64,000 bases of DNA, taken from positions 2,666,001 through 2,730,000 of the forward strand of contig NZ_CP047946.1 in NCBI RefSeq assembly GCF_014279655.1, given 5' to 3'. The notes under the pieces were generated by a model, which was not told the origin of the DNA, made no database searches, and saw nothing but the letters and a program-made list of their open reading frames with translations. Every line of letters starts with the position of its first letter. The first letter of the stretch is position 1. Source of the DNA: Synechococcus sp. ROS8604 (lineage in GTDB: Bacteria > Cyanobacteriota > Cyanobacteriia > PCC-6307 > Cyanobiaceae). This document shows, piece by piece, positions 16,973-26,786 of the stretch. The position numbers were made by a program, and so were the translations under genes.

Positions 16973-18054
16973 GCACGCTGGAGCGCGCGAAGGATGCGTT
17001 GATTGCCTCGCCGATCTTGCAAGCCAATCCGCAGCCAACACTCCCCCAGACATTGGAAGGATCGGCAATCCCGGAGCAAAACGCCCTGTTGCGCAAGCTG
17101 CTCGCGCAGCTCCAGCAAGGACTGCTCTCCTTGAATCAACAGATAGTTGGCAGCTGAGGGGTAAGGCTTGACTCCAGGAATGGCATCGAGTTGTGCCCGA
17201 AACCACGTGCCTTCCTGTTGCACCCACTGCTGAACGCGGCCTTGCCAACGCTGCAAGCCAACTGGGTCGTTCATCACAGCCACTCCAGCCGCAATCGCCA
17301 AGCCATTCACCGGCCAGGGATCTCTCCATCCATGCCATCGCTGCAGACGATCGGGTGCCGCCACGGCATAGCCAAGACGCAAACCCGCAATCGCAAACAA
17401 TTTCGTGAGACTGCGGATCACCACAAGATTGGGGTGGTCTGCCACCAAGGGCAGTAACGACTGATCTTCCCCCCCTGGCACCAGGGGCAGGAAGGCCTCA
17501 TCACAGATCACCAGCTCGTATTGAGCCAGCAAGGGTTCCAACGAAGCACGGCTCCAAAGCTGACCGGTGGGGTTGTGAGGATTGGTGATCCAGATGACAT
17601 CGCTCGCCTCGCTTAAGGCAGCCAACGGGAAGGGTTGCGGCCAACCATCGCCCCACTCCAAAGGCAAAGGCTGCTGCTTTATCGCGCCACCCCAGCAGGC
17701 CAAAGCGCGGGAATAGTCGGCAAATCCAGGCTGTGGCAGAACACTGAGCCCAGCGGCGGTGGCATCACGAGCCGCCCAGGTGAACAATTCCGCGGCCCCA
17801 TTCCCTCCCAGCACCTGCTCAGGATCCAGCCCATGCCATGAGGCGATCGCCGAGCGCAAATCAGCCTGAGAGCGGTCGGGATAATCACGCAGGGCCTGAC
17901 CCTGAATGGCAGAGGCGAGAGCCCTACGCAGAGCGCGAGGGGGACGAAATGGCACCAAGGAAGCGCTGGCATCCAGCAGCTGGGAGGGCTGCATCCCCAG
18001 CCGCTGGGCTTCCTGGCTGAGATTGCCTCCATGGGGAGGAAGGCGGTTACTCAC
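16933..18054 (-). CDS. PLP-dependent class I/II aminotransferase, CobD/HisC-like
   Basis: A 373-residue enzyme from GTG 18054. The start [13 protein letters not shown] followed by [12 protein letters not shown] is typical of CobD-like threonine-phosphate decarboxylases and histidinol-phosphate aminotransferase relatives. PLP motifs are [34 protein letters not shown], and the lysine in [16 protein letters not shown]. In cyanobacteria such genes are often annotated as cobD for cobalamin side-chain synthesis. I think this is likely but not certain. The 3' end overlaps murG by 40 bases, and it is divergent from the pentapeptide gene at 18160. Confidence 0.85.
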   Translation of the reverse strand: MSNRLPPHGGNLSQEAQRLGMQPSQLLDASASLVPFRPPRALRRALASAIQGQALRDYPDRSQADLRSAIASWHGLDPEQVLGGNGAAELFTWAARDATAAGLSVLPQPGFADYSRALACWGGAIKQQPLPLEWGDGWPQPFPLAALSEASDVIWITNPHNPTGQLWSRASLEPLLAQYELVICDEAFLPLVPGGEDQSLLPLVADHPNLVVIRSLTKLFAIAGLRLGYAVAAPDRLQRWHGWRDPWPVNGLAIAAGVAVMNDPVGLQRWQGRVQQWVQQEGTWFRAQLDAIPGVKPYPSAANYLLIQGEQSLLELREQLAQQGVLLRDCRSFQCLGECWLRIGLQDRRGNQRILRALQRAQANRAWSRATSF

Positions 18055-18159
18055 GCCGGCTGGTGCTGGATTCACCCATCCTGCCCCGACTCCTCTCGGA
18101 GCCAAGGTCGACGTAGACCAAGAAGGCCGATACAACGCAGTACAACCAAGCAAGTTCAC

Positions 18160-18969
18160 GTGTTGAACCCGTCCCGCTGGATGCCCTTGCTGGGTTTATG
18201 GCTGATCGCCATCCCTGTGCATGCCGAGAACATGGACGATCTCATCAAAGTGCTCGAGGACGGTGAGTGCCGCAACTGCCGTCTGGCCGATGCCGACCTT
18301 GTGCATGCCGATCTACGCGATGCCGACCTAAGGGACGCGCGCTTGCAGCGAGCCAATCTCGGCGAAGCCCAATTGGATGGGGCTGACTTGAGCGGGGCCA
18401 ATCTCAGCTTCACCAGCTTGCGCGGGGCTTCCCTCCGTGGCGCCAATCTCGAAGGCAGCGTCTTGCATGGCACCGACCTGCGCGATGCCGATCTCAGTGG
18501 TGCCCGGCTGAGTCCAAACGCTTTGGAGGAAGCCCACTGGCAGGGCGCAACAGGAATCAACCGAGCGATGCAGAGCCATGCCGCTCTGCACAACGCCGGG
18601 GTGGAAGCCTCGCAATCTGGCCGTTGGTCTGAGGCTGAACAGCTGTTCAGTGCAGCGATCCTGCGCACCCCAGAGGAGCCCCTGAGCTGGGTGGCACGAG
18701 GGATCAGCCGCAGCGAACAGGCCAAAGACCAGCTCGCGGAGCAGGACTTCCGTTACGCCGCCGTCTTGTATGAACAACAAGGGGCCGATGCCTGGGCCAA
18801 CCAGCTCTACAACGCTGCCGATTCAATCAGCACGCGCCGGTTCGAACCAACAGAGCAAAAAGCTGGCAACGGTCTCGGCAATCAGCTTCTGGAAGGAACC
18901 ATCAATGGGTTCAAGATGCTTGCCCCATTGGCAGCCAAGGCACTGATTCCACTGGGGTTAGGCCTTTGA
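18160..18969 (+). CDS. exported pentapeptide-repeat protein with TPR-like C-terminus
   Basis: A 269-residue protein from GTG 18160. The N-terminus LNPSRWMPLLGLWLIAIPVHA is a signal peptide with a cut after HA. About residues 35-125 are A(D/N)LxX pentapeptide repeats (ADLVHADLRDADLRDARLQR, ANLGEAQLDGADLSGANL and following), expected to form a right-handed quadrilateral helix. From about residue 145 there is a TPR-like stretch (ALHNAGVEASQSGRWSEAEQ, PEEPLSWVARGISRSEQ). The end is hydrophobic (MLAPLAAKALIPLGLGL) and may be a membrane or lumen-surface segment. The combination suggests a thylakoid-lumen or periplasmic assembly protein (inference). ATG 18181 would shorten the signal peptide. Confidence 0.85.
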   Translation: MLNPSRWMPLLGLWLIAIPVHAENMDDLIKVLEDGECRNCRLADADLVHADLRDADLRDARLQRANLGEAQLDGADLSGANLSFTSLRGASLRGANLEGSVLHGTDLRDADLSGARLSPNALEEAHWQGATGINRAMQSHAALHNAGVEASQSGRWSEAEQLFSAAILRTPEEPLSWVARGISRSEQAKDQLAEQDFRYAAVLYEQQGADAWANQLYNAADSISTRRFEPTEQKAGNGLGNQLLEGTINGFKMLAPLAAKALIPLGLGL

Positions 18970-19000
18970 CATTGGGGAGAAGCAATGATTCAACTTCCCC

Positions 19001-21316
19001 CTAAAAACTGCTCATCACTTGCCTGGCTGCAGGAAGACTTGGCCTGTAACCGTAACCAAAGCGACCTCCCTGCTCGTCATTGATGATTCGAGGGGTCACG
19101 AGAATCACTAATTCGTTCTTCGTTCGATCTCCAGAGGAATTACGGAAAAACTGTCCAATCAACGGCAAGTCACCAAGAATTGGCCATTTTCTGACTGCTT
19201 GAACATCAGAATCCGAAATAACTCCAGTCAAGATCAACGTTTGGCCATCACGAACCCGCACCGTACCAGTATCAAGAGACCGCTTGTTAATTGTAGTAAT
19301 ATCACCACAATTTCCTCCAGTTTGAATACCAACAGCAGCCGAGATTTCCGGAGACAACGAAAAAGAAACGAATCCGTTGTCATCAATTTTTTCAACACGG
19401 GCGCCAAAAGTAAGTCCCGCATTATCTAAATTAGGAGAACAGAATAAATTCCCCTGTTCATCTTTCAACAGGTCAAAGCTAGTAACAAGCTCAGTGCCAA
19501 CCCTGACCAAAGCCTCGTTGCTATTTTCTCGACCAATCTTGCCATCATTTGAAATTGGGGCATCATCAGTTCCAGAAGTTTTACTAGAACCCTCTTGCAG
19601 GATCAGAGTTGGATTAGCAAGAATCTTGGCCGAAGAAGAGGTAATTTGCGCTCTTAGAAAATCAAAAAATTGGTTCTGAGGATACTGGAACAGGGTAGGA
19701 GATTCATATGTAAGCTTTCCATCATCATCAATTTCATTAACACCTGGCTGCAAAGGATTTCGCTCCGTACCAAATTTTGGTCGTGCCGGAAACCCGCGCA
19801 CTCCAAGTACATCAGAATTAGATCCGGGCAAAGGGAAGGACCCTTTAGGTTCATCTACAAATACACCTGCATCATTAACAGATCCGGTTCCCGTTACAGG
19901 AGTGGTACGCTCTAATCCTGTATAAGTACTAGGCAATCCACCGGCGTCGCTTCCTGGCGGTTTATAAGCTCCAAAGTTGGCCAGCAATTGCCCATCATTA
20001 TTGACTATAAAAGTATTACCAGTTCGAAACGCAAAACTGTTATCAATTTCAGAGTCGTTTTCAAGGCTGATATCAAGGATTTGCACGGTCAAAGCCACTT
20101 GCCTCTGGCGCAGATCAATCTGCTTCAGGTAACTTTCCCCAATCGCAACAAGCCTGGAATCCCCCACCAAAGTGATCGTCTGTAGACGCGAATCGGTGGT
20201 TCCAGTTAATCCTCGCAAAGGGCCGATTGATGCTCCATAGGTTTCAACATTACTGAGTGTTGTTGTACTGGCCGTGGAGTTAGCCGTATTATTGGCTGGG
20301 GTCCCTGTTGAAGCTGTTTCCTGTGACGTTAATCGCGTCGTGATCACCTTGCTGATTGAAGCACCCAGGCTTGCCAAATAATCTGCTGCCGATGTCGCAC
20401 TTGCCTGATTGAGCCTGTAGATCTTTGACACCTGCGGCCCAAAGGTCTTGGCAGACACCGCAGTTCCCACCAACAAAGTCCGCCCGTCGAGCTTGCCCTG
20501 ATACCCAGAGGCCAGTAACACCCCATTCAAGGCTCTGGCATAACTCTCACGGTGGAAGGACATGGAAACGGTCCGCACATTGCCAGCGGCACTGGGGGCA
20601 GACCCCGAATCAGACTCATCAGCCACATAGACAAAGCCATAACCACCCAACCTTGCCAAAGCCATCAAGGCATCTTTAGCTGGAGCATTGTTGAGTGTGA
20701 GTGTCACCGGCGGCCCGCTCACATTCACAAAGCTACGGTTCTGCAGCACCATCGTCCCCACTGCCATATCGCCTAAAGGAGGCGCAACGGCGCGCGGGCG
20801 CAGAGGGGGGGCGTACTGCGTTTGAGGCACACGCCCCGGCGTGTTCAGGTTGAGGCGTCCCGTCTGAAGCGTGGGAGCTGCCCCCAACCCGGAAAAGGTG
20901 AGGATCAGATTGCGGCCATCCGCGCTGACCAGCGGATCCTGCAAAGGCCTTCCAGCCACTGGCTTCAGTTTGAGTTCATAGGTGCTGCCGCTACCGACCA
21001 ACGTGGCGGACTCAATCCCAACGGCACGGTCGGAGAGGCGGACCTGACCATTGCGCACCCCGGGCTCGCCTTGTGTCTGCAAACGCCCCTCCCAAACGGA
21101 GCCGTTCAGGCGCTGCTGCAGAACGGGCTGATCTCCAACTCCTTCAATGACAAGTTCCACGCCTTCATTGCCGCGGCGCAAGCGCAAGTTCATGGAGCCC
21201 TGGCTTTGAGCCCTGATCACCCCAGCACCTCCGAGCCCGAACACCACATCACACTCAGCGAGTGCAAGGCTGCCAATCAACGCCAATGGAATCAGCCGGG
21301 AGGGTCTCGAGGGCAT
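19001..21316 (-). CDS. pilQ: type IV pilus secretin PilQ
   Basis: A 771-residue outer-membrane secretin through which type IV pili pass (pili in cyanobacteria serve motility and DNA uptake). It has a signal peptide (LIPLALIGSLALAE), an AMIN-type beta domain (GRNLILTFSGLG), an N-domain VTLTLNNAPAKDALMALARL, ribosome-like N1 repeats (KTFGPQVSKIYRLNQASA), and the secretin core ending in WPILGDLPLIGQFFRN and KNELVILVTPRII. The secretin core half (about 19050-20330) is visibly more AT-rich than the N-terminal half, with a low-complexity insertion around GSDAGGLPS and PKGSFPLPGSNS. It is last in the pilM-N-O-Q series, 87 bases after pilO. Confidence 0.93.
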   Translation of the reverse strand: MPSRPSRLIPLALIGSLALAECDVVFGLGGAGVIRAQSQGSMNLRLRRGNEGVELVIEGVGDQPVLQQRLNGSVWEGRLQTQGEPGVRNGQVRLSDRAVGIESATLVGSGSTYELKLKPVAGRPLQDPLVSADGRNLILTFSGLGAAPTLQTGRLNLNTPGRVPQTQYAPPLRPRAVAPPLGDMAVGTMVLQNRSFVNVSGPPVTLTLNNAPAKDALMALARLGGYGFVYVADESDSGSAPSAAGNVRTVSMSFHRESYARALNGVLLASGYQGKLDGRTLLVGTAVSAKTFGPQVSKIYRLNQASATSAADYLASLGASISKVITTRLTSQETASTGTPANNTANSTASTTTLSNVETYGASIGPLRGLTGTTDSRLQTITLVGDSRLVAIGESYLKQIDLRQRQVALTVQILDISLENDSEIDNSFAFRTGNTFIVNNDGQLLANFGAYKPPGSDAGGLPSTYTGLERTTPVTGTGSVNDAGVFVDEPKGSFPLPGSNSDVLGVRGFPARPKFGTERNPLQPGVNEIDDDGKLTYESPTLFQYPQNQFFDFLRAQITSSSAKILANPTLILQEGSSKTSGTDDAPISNDGKIGRENSNEALVRVGTELVTSFDLLKDEQGNLFCSPNLDNAGLTFGARVEKIDDNGFVSFSLSPEISAAVGIQTGGNCGDITTINKRSLDTGTVRVRDGQTLILTGVISDSDVQAVRKWPILGDLPLIGQFFRNSSGDRTKNELVILVTPRIINDEQGGRFGYGYRPSLPAARQVMSSF

Positions 21317-21403
21317 GCCCACGCCTGATTCACAAACACTATGGGCGGATGGTATCGAGCGAAACCCTTAGGAGCCAGCCCTAAAAAGCAGCATTGAATT
21401 GAT

Positions 21404-22144
21404 TCAGGATGGTGCCCTGACCCTGGACTGAGCCTCCGATTCCACGGGCTCCTTTGCGTCCGGATCCCCATCCGTTGTCTTGTCAAAAAAGCTCAACCTG
21501 AGCTTGAGATCGGTCAACGGAGGTCCCTCAGGACCCCCTTCAGCCTTGGTCTCTAGCGGGACTGCCTTGAGCTCAAGATCACTGGGCTGAACTAGGAGTT
21601 CCAATGTCTCCATGGCACGCAAGAACTGCAGAACCCCTACATAAGGTCCACGCACCTGCAGCAGCACCGCCGTTTTCTCATATCCCTTCAAATCAGAAGG
21701 AGCATCATCTTCACCTCCAGCGTCCCCTTTTTTGTTTTCTTGTCGGGGAGAATCAGTCACAACAGGTGCATCTGGGACCGGTTCATAACGTTCAATCACC
21801 ACACCAGTCTCAGCCGCCGTACGACTCAGCTGGGTGAGGAAGGTCTCGATCTCGCCGCGACCCGCCACCAAGTTCACCACCAGATCTTGCTGTTGTTGCG
21901 CCAACACAAGCTTTTGTTGCTCTTGCTTGACCCGAGCGGCAATCAAGAGAAGTGACTGCTGCTGCACTTTGAGCGCAGCGATCCGACGCGTCCGTTCCGA
22001 TGATGCCAACCAATGGGGAAGTCCAAAAGTTGCAAACAGCCCGGCACCTACTAAGACACCCATCAGCAATGGGGCACCAACCAACACCCGTTGACGAGTG
22101 ACATGCTTTTGCCATGGACTCCCACTACCAATCAGATTCGTCAC
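21404..22144 (-). CDS. pilO: type IV pilus assembly protein PilO-like
   Basis: A 246-residue inner-membrane protein from GTG 22144, which forms a GTGA overlap with the pilN stop. One membrane segment (VGAPLLMGVLVGAGLFATFG) is followed by a coiled coil with Q-rich repeats (VKQEQQKLVLAQQQQDLVV) and a ferredoxin-like periplasmic domain (YEKTAVLLQVRGPYVGVLQF). A Lys/Asp/Glu linker lies at about residues 150-180. It belongs to the alignment complex that links the pilus motor to the PilQ secretin. Confidence 0.85.
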   Translation of the reverse strand: MTNLIGSGSPWQKHVTRQRVLVGAPLLMGVLVGAGLFATFGLPHWLASSERTRRIAALKVQQQSLLLIAARVKQEQQKLVLAQQQQDLVVNLVAGRGEIETFLTQLSRTAAETGVVIERYEPVPDAPVVTDSPRQENKKGDAGGEDDAPSDLKGYEKTAVLLQVRGPYVGVLQFLRAMETLELLVQPSDLELKAVPLETKAEGGPEGPPLTDLKLRLSFFDKTTDGDPDAKEPVESEAQSRVRAPS

Positions 22145-22833
22145 AAGCTCACCCCACGTCGCTTGAGGAGTCGATATCGATAGGCCAAGCCGATAGCCTC
22201 CAAATCCTGAAGCTGAATCAGGGATAAGCGCACCTTCGGATTGAGCGCCCAATCCACGCTGAAGGTCACAGCAGGATCATCCCCGTCCTCCCTCGTGATC
22301 TTGGTCACCTCGACGCCCTGTTCTCGGGTGATGGGCAGTTGAGACAGGGAGAGCACAAGGGCATTGATGCGTTCCAAAGGACCTGGAGTCTTTCCAATCT
22401 GTACCCAGCCCAGCAATTTGATTTGCGCCTCACCAACCAACAGCTCCTGCAATTGAATGCCCTCAGGCGTAATGCGTCTGAGCTGCTCCAACAGAGGAGA
22501 TCCACCGGGGAACGCCACCAGCTGTTGCGCGAATACATCGGTTTTCTTGTTCACCGCGGTGGTTTTAGTCTTCAGCCGCCGCAACTGTGCTTCTGCAGCC
22601 GTGACACGTTGTGCGACCGGCTCAAGCAACTTCAGCTGCTGCTGTTGCTGCTGTCCCCGCCAGTTCACAGCTGCGGTGATGGCTCCACTCACTAACAACA
22701 CAGCCCCACCCAGCAACGCACCTCGACGCAACAAAAGGCGGGTGGGAACAAACGGGGCGGGCTGAGCAGGCAAACCCAACTCGATGCGCCGCTCCCGGAG
22801 CAAATCAACAGGGGCTCCTGCCTGTCCCCTCAC
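22141..22833 (-). CDS. pilN: type IV pilus assembly protein PilN-like
   Basis: A 230-residue protein from GTG 22833 (GTGA overlap with pilM). The N-terminus DLLRERRIELGLP is the short cytoplasmic PilM-binding motif region. A membrane segment (GALLGGAVLLVSGAITAAV) and a coiled coil with six consecutive glutamines (about residue 61) follow, then a periplasmic Fimbrial-assembly domain (LLEQLRRITPEGIQLQELLV). This is the usual partner of PilM and PilO. Confidence 0.86.
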   Translation of the reverse strand: MRGQAGAPVDLLRERRIELGLPAQPAPFVPTRLLLRRGALLGGAVLLVSGAITAAVNWRGQQQQQQLKLLEPVAQRVTAAEAQLRRLKTKTTAVNKKTDVFAQQLVAFPGGSPLLEQLRRITPEGIQLQELLVGEAQIKLLGWVQIGKTPGPLERINALVLSLSQLPITREQGVEVTKITREDGDDPAVTFSVDWALNPKVRLSLIQLQDLEAIGLAYRYRLLKRRGVSL

Positions 22834-23729
22834 GCTGCGATCTCCGCGGGAGGAGCCTTCAAGGCCAACTGAAGCAGTGACATCTCACCATCTGAAACAA
22901 GCGGGCCTTGGAGACCAGCACCATGACCTTCCGCCCAACGTCCCTTCCATCTTGGCCCTGCCGTAATCCACCAGCTGCGCCTTGCACCAGCCTGCCGTTG
23001 TTTCTGATCCCATGCCTCGAGCAGGAACAGCACCTCCTCTCTGATGGACGGAAGCTGCGTGGCTTGCAAGCCAACATCCAACTCCGGCAGGCCATCGCAC
23101 AGCAACACAAAACGCCAAACCCCTTCCGACTCAATCAGCCAGGCCCACTCTCCTTTGAGGGGTGCGTTGAGAGCCTGCAGTGCTCGCCAAGCAGCAACCA
23201 ACAGCCACTCCGCTTGGCAGAGATTGAGATCTGCTAATGCCACCGTATCGATCCAAGCCTGCAAGGTCAGGCGATCAACTCCCACCACCATCGCCATCTC
23301 CTTGTCTTTCAACGAGGTCAAAGCGAGGTAAGACTCCGTCCATTGCAGCGGCCACTTCATCTCAGGCGCAATCGCACGAAGCGAAATGGCATCTTCCAGA
23401 CCAGGGGCACCTTCCAGCAATCGCCAATGACAACTCGGAAAAGGCAACAACAGTTCCAGATCCACAGTGACCGGCGCCACACCTTGTTCCACCAAAAGGT
23501 CGGCAACCATGTCAGCCAGCACTTGGCGTTGGAAGGGCACCCCCTTTGCACAGAGATCGGGGGGAAGATCGAGATGAATGATTTGCTGCTCACCCTGATC
23601 CCACCACGCCAAACTGAGAACACGATCAGAAGCAGCAAGAACCACACGCCGTGGCGCGAAGAAGCCGATGATCCGAACCAACAGGCCATCAAGGGCAGGG
23701 AAGCGATCGCGCAGATCAGCCAGCTCCAA
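22830..23729 (-). CDS. pilM: type IV pilus assembly PilM-like protein
   Basis: A 299-residue protein from TTG 23729. A GAGGAG Shine-Dalgarno lies seven bases upstream, which is why this start was chosen over the open frame running back into pyrD. It is expected to be an actin-like cytoplasmic ATPase that docks on PilN. The recognisable actin-like motifs are weak (LLVRIIGFFAPRRVVLAASD, VVGVDRLTLQAWID), and the assignment rests mostly on its place before pilN and pilO with a GTGA overlap. Picocyanobacterial PilM is divergent, so the position is good evidence. Confidence 0.72.
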   Translation of the reverse strand: MELADLRDRFPALDGLLVRIIGFFAPRRVVLAASDRVLSLAWWDQGEQQIIHLDLPPDLCAKGVPFQRQVLADMVADLLVEQGVAPVTVDLELLLPFPSCHWRLLEGAPGLEDAISLRAIAPEMKWPLQWTESYLALTSLKDKEMAMVVGVDRLTLQAWIDTVALADLNLCQAEWLLVAAWRALQALNAPLKGEWAWLIESEGVWRFVLLCDGLPELDVGLQATQLPSIREEVLFLLEAWDQKQRQAGARRSWWITAGPRWKGRWAEGHGAGLQGPLVSDGEMSLLQLALKAPPAEIAA

Positions 23730-23775
23730 GTTCTGCTCCTCGATGCGTCTGAAGGATGTGCAGGAAGCGTATCGA

Positions 23776-24954
23776 CTACTTCCAGGGCGCGCCGCTTCCG
23801 ATCGCCTCACTCAGATGGCGAAAGCCATGGAGATCGAGCTGGCTGATCAAACCCTCAAGGATGCGTGGAACCAAATCAGGACCTTCAAAAATCCAACCGG
23901 TGTAAAGCTGCACGAGGGATGCTCCAGCAGCGATGCGTTCCCAGGCCGCCTCGGCCGATGAGATCCCCCCCACACCAATCAACGGCAAAGCCGGACCGGC
24001 ACTGGCACGCAGTCGCCGAATCACTTCTACAGCGCGATGACGCAGAGGGTCCCCGCTGAGGCCACCCGCCTCTTCTGCGAGGGTGCGGCCGGTCTGCACG
24101 ATCAGCCGCTGGCCTAAGCCCAGTCGATCCAGACTGGTGTTCACAGCAATCACACCGGCCAAACCCTCCTCGTAGGCCAATCGAGCGATGCCATCAATGG
24201 CATCGTCCTCAAGATCCGGCGCAATCTTCACCAGCAGGGGCGGGCAAGCGGGCAGCCGACGCAAGCGCTCAACCAAACGACGCAATTGGGTTGAATCCTG
24301 CAGATCTCGCAAGCCAGGAGTGTTGGGAGAGCTCACATTGATCACGGCGTAGTCCGCCATGGGCGCCAGACATTCCAATGACGCGGCGTAGTCATCAGGG
24401 GCCTGGTCCAGAGGCGTGAGTTTCGACTTCCCGAAATTAATCCCAAGCACCGCTGGGCGATGACCTGGCGCCGGCAACGCCTGCCGCTCAAGGGTGCGTT
24501 GCATCGCCTCAGCACCGTTGTTGTTGAACCCCATACGGTTCAGAGCAGCCCGTTCCGCGGCTAAACGAAACAGGCGGGGCCTGGGGTTGCCTGGTTGACC
24601 ATGCCAAGTGACGGTGCCCACTTCGGCAAATCCGAACCCAAAGCAATCCCAAACCCCAGCTGCAACTCCGTTTTTATCGAACCCCGCCGCCAAACCCACT
24701 GGATTGCTGAATCGACAGCCAAACAGAACTTGCTCGAGTCGCAGATCCCGACGCTGAAGCTCCGTGGTCACACCATCCAGCACGGAGGAGATCCCAGGCC
24801 AACGACGGCGCAAGCTCACCTGAGCGAGAGCCTGCAGCGCCGTTTGGCTGAGCTGTTCGGCGTCCACCCCATCATCCCGGGACAATTGCGGGCCCAACCA
24901 GCGCCGATAAAAACCGGCGGTGGATAACACCCCGGGGGATGACGCATCAGCCAT
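23776..24954 (-). CDS. pyrD: dihydroorotate dehydrogenase (quinone), class 2
   Basis: A 392-residue FMN enzyme of pyrimidine synthesis, membrane-associated and quinone-linked. Motifs are [45 protein letters not shown] with the catalytic Ser, LLVKIAPDL, and the FMN-phosphate site [20 protein letters not shown]. The N-terminal helical class 2 extension ([13 protein letters not shown]) is present. ATG 24954 is used because an earlier frame would overlap rnhA. It lies 8 bases after rnhA, so the two are cotranscribed, and pilM follows after 46 bases. Confidence 0.96.
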   Translation of the reverse strand: MADASSPGVLSTAGFYRRWLGPQLSRDDGVDAEQLSQTALQALAQVSLRRRWPGISSVLDGVTTELQRRDLRLEQVLFGCRFSNPVGLAAGFDKNGVAAGVWDCFGFGFAEVGTVTWHGQPGNPRPRLFRLAAERAALNRMGFNNNGAEAMQRTLERQALPAPGHRPAVLGINFGKSKLTPLDQAPDDYAASLECLAPMADYAVINVSSPNTPGLRDLQDSTQLRRLVERLRRLPACPPLLVKIAPDLEDDAIDGIARLAYEEGLAGVIAVNTSLDRLGLGQRLIVQTGRTLAEEAGGLSGDPLRHRAVEVIRRLRASAGPALPLIGVGGISSAEAAWERIAAGASLVQLYTGWIFEGPDLVPRILEGLISQLDLHGFRHLSEAIGSGAPWK

Positions 24955-24962
24955 CTGGGCTC

Positions 24963-25745
24963 CTAGGTCTGTTTCGATCCTGACGGATCGCGTCGCAACC
25001 GCCAACGATCACTCCCTACAGGCTCCACCAGCCAGTCACGCCATCGCCAAGAACCTTGACGTTCTGACAAACGATTGAGGGGCTGCTCCACCAACTGAGC
25101 CAACTCCACAGCCGTTAACGCATACCCTCCGGATGCCAGGCGATCCGCCAGTTCCATTCGTGTGAGGAGCTTCTGCAGAGACACCGGAGCTGGATCGACC
25201 GAGGCCTGATGTGGAGCAGCTTTCGCTGAACCAGACGATTTCGATGAACCAGAAGATGGAGATGGAGATGGAGGAGCTTGCTTCCGTCCTTTGGAATAGG
25301 CCACGGCAATTTGATCCACCCTGTCGTTGTCAGGGTCTCCGCTGTGGCCTTTCACATAGCGGAGTGGCACCTCAGCAAGCCGAGCCTGATCCAACGCCTG
25401 CCAGAGATCCTGATTGAGCACTGGCTTGCCTGCCGCAGTCCGCCAGCCCTTGCGCTTCCAACCGGCCATCCAACTGCCGAGTCCGTCGATCAGATATTTG
25501 CTGTCGGTGCGCAGCGTGAGATCGGGATGAAGCGGTAATTCAGCCAGGCGTTGCAACGTGGCAAGTGCAGCTTGTAACTCCATCCGGTTGTTGGTCGTGG
25601 CCGGATCCGCACCGCCAAATTCCTCCACACTCCCGTCTTCAAAACGAATCAACGCACCCCAGCCACCAGGCCCTGGGTTGCCACTGCAGGCACCATCCGT
25701 CGCTGCTGCCACGACGCGACCACGTCCATCAGGTCCATCAGCCAT
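24963..25745 (-). CDS. rnhA: ribonuclease HI with C-terminal extension
   Basis: A 260-residue protein. The N-terminal 150 residues are RNase HI, which removes RNA from RNA/DNA hybrids. The catalytic set [14 protein letters not shown] (Asp), NRMELQAAL (Glu), RTDSKYLI (Asp) and [13 protein letters not shown] (His, Asp) is complete. After residue about 155 comes a Ser/Pro/Lys linker and then a roughly 80-residue C-terminal domain ([38 protein letters not shown]) that I do not recognise. Standard RNase HI is about 155 residues, so this is a fusion. ATG 25745 or an earlier GTG could be the start. Confidence 0.93.
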   Translation of the reverse strand: MADGPDGRGRVVAAATDGACSGNPGPGGWGALIRFEDGSVEEFGGADPATTNNRMELQAALATLQRLAELPLHPDLTLRTDSKYLIDGLGSWMAGWKRKGWRTAAGKPVLNQDLWQALDQARLAEVPLRYVKGHSGDPDNDRVDQIAVAYSKGRKQAPPSPSPSSGSSKSSGSAKAAPHQASVDPAPVSLQKLLTRMELADRLASGGYALTAVELAQLVEQPLNRLSERQGSWRWRDWLVEPVGSDRWRLRRDPSGSKQT

Positions 25746-25807
25746 TGATTCCACCACCGGATGTTCGGTACAACAGGTCGTTGTTCTCCACTTTGGAGCC
25801 CCCGTTT

Positions 25808-26506
25808 ATGCGGCGAACCTACCTCCGGCGGCTCCTTTTGACTGGAACAGCCCTGATCCTGGGGGCCAGCTCCGCTGCCTTGCCAGGGGGGACCCGATCG
25901 CTATTTGACAGCAAGCCCCTCAACCAAGAGCAGTTTGCGATCCTGGCCCGCGCCGTTGGTCGTGACAGCTGGAAACTGTTGGTGCTTGAGCAGATCAAAG
26001 CCCGTCCTCTTTGTTGGAAAGATCAAGCCGATGGATTGGTTGAACCATCGTTGAACAGCTTTGACTTCACGGGCATTTGCAGCCGCTATCTCGATAGCAA
26101 TGGATATTCACTGCGCACGGCAGGAGAAGACACACAAAAATCGGTTCGCTTACGCCTTCGACAAGGACAACGGGGGCTGGAGCTTCACGCCCTGGACCCC
26201 AACCGCAGCACAGCAGTCGTCGTAGCCAGGGCCCGACAAGCCAGACGCAACAAAGATGCTTTCGTTAAACTCAAACTGGAACCAGGTTGGCAACTGGAGC
26301 GTCGGGCCTATCAGGGGCGAACCCTGAGCCACGTGTATTTCGCCAACAGTGAATCGCTCAATCAATTGCGAGCAAAGGCCTCAAATCGTCCAAGCCGTTC
26401 GGTTCGGATGGCGACAGTGGCCCAAGCGCCAAGGGCACCACGATCCCCATCCAGCTACGCCGGGAAGGGGCCCATCCCCCTTGAAGTGATTCCATTCCGC
26501 CCTTAA
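25808..26506 (+). CDS. DUF3747 exported protein
   Basis: A 232-residue protein from ATG 25808. The N-terminus RRTYLRRLLLTGTALILGAS followed by SAALPGGTRS is a signal peptide. The conserved DUF3747 core begins at FDSKPLNQEQFAILARAVG and continues with CWKDQADGLVEPSLNSFDFT, GICSRYLDSNGYSLRTAGED and LRLRQGQRGLELHALDPN. It is a cyanobacterium-specific domain of unknown role. The tail (about residue 195 on) is Arg/Pro/Ser-rich. Divergent from rnhA. Confidence 0.9.
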   Translation: MRRTYLRRLLLTGTALILGASSAALPGGTRSLFDSKPLNQEQFAILARAVGRDSWKLLVLEQIKARPLCWKDQADGLVEPSLNSFDFTGICSRYLDSNGYSLRTAGEDTQKSVRLRLRQGQRGLELHALDPNRSTAVVVARARQARRNKDAFVKLKLEPGWQLERRAYQGRTLSHVYFANSESLNQLRAKASNRPSRSVRMATVAQAPRAPRSPSSYAGKGPIPLEVIPFRP

Positions 26507-26650
26507 ACAAAGCATCAGGGACAGTTGGATGAGCGACAACCTGCCATCACCCCAACCAAGCAAATCTGCTTAGGTTCCAATTGTGAGGAGTGCTGTTCGC
26601 CTCTTCAGGGTCGAAACAAGGAAAGACTCCTGAATGCGTTGTTCTTTAAA

Positions 26651-26677
26651 AACTCTGCCTTTGGCAGGTTTTTTTTA
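26651..26677 (+). terminator. intrinsic terminator downstream of the DUF3747 gene
   Basis: A stem CTGCC/GGCAG with loop TTT (26655-26667), flanked by A and T pairs, is followed by a run of eight T. An A-run before the stem makes it plausible on both strands. It starts about 145 bases after the DUF3747 stop. Confidence 0.75.
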
Positions 26678-26705
26678 TGGGCAAAAGCCGCAGGCTGGAG
26701 GCCAT

Positions 26706-26732
26706 CAAAAAAGCCGGTTCAGAGAACCGGCT
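26706..26732 (-). terminator. intrinsic terminator of the rplJ-rplL operon
   Basis: On the minus strand a perfect 9-bp stem AGCCGGTTC/GAACCGGCT with loop TCT is followed by a T-run (A-run at 26707-26712 on the plus strand). It lies 54 bases after the rplL stop. Confidence 0.9.
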
Positions 26733-26786
26733 AGGGATGATTGGAGGGATAGAGCCCTGTTGCTTAGAAGCAAGGGCTCCAACAGA

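Noticed and set aside
17840-17850. HIP1-type GCGATCGC octamers
   Set aside because: Only a few scattered copies (for example here, 23703 and 62970). They are not enriched as in freshwater cyanobacteria and have no arrangement.
18975-19002. GGGGAGAAG...CTTCCCC inverted repeat as a shared terminator for the convergent pentapeptide and pilQ genes
   Set aside because: The stem has a bulge and no T-run on either strand, so it does not meet terminator criteria.
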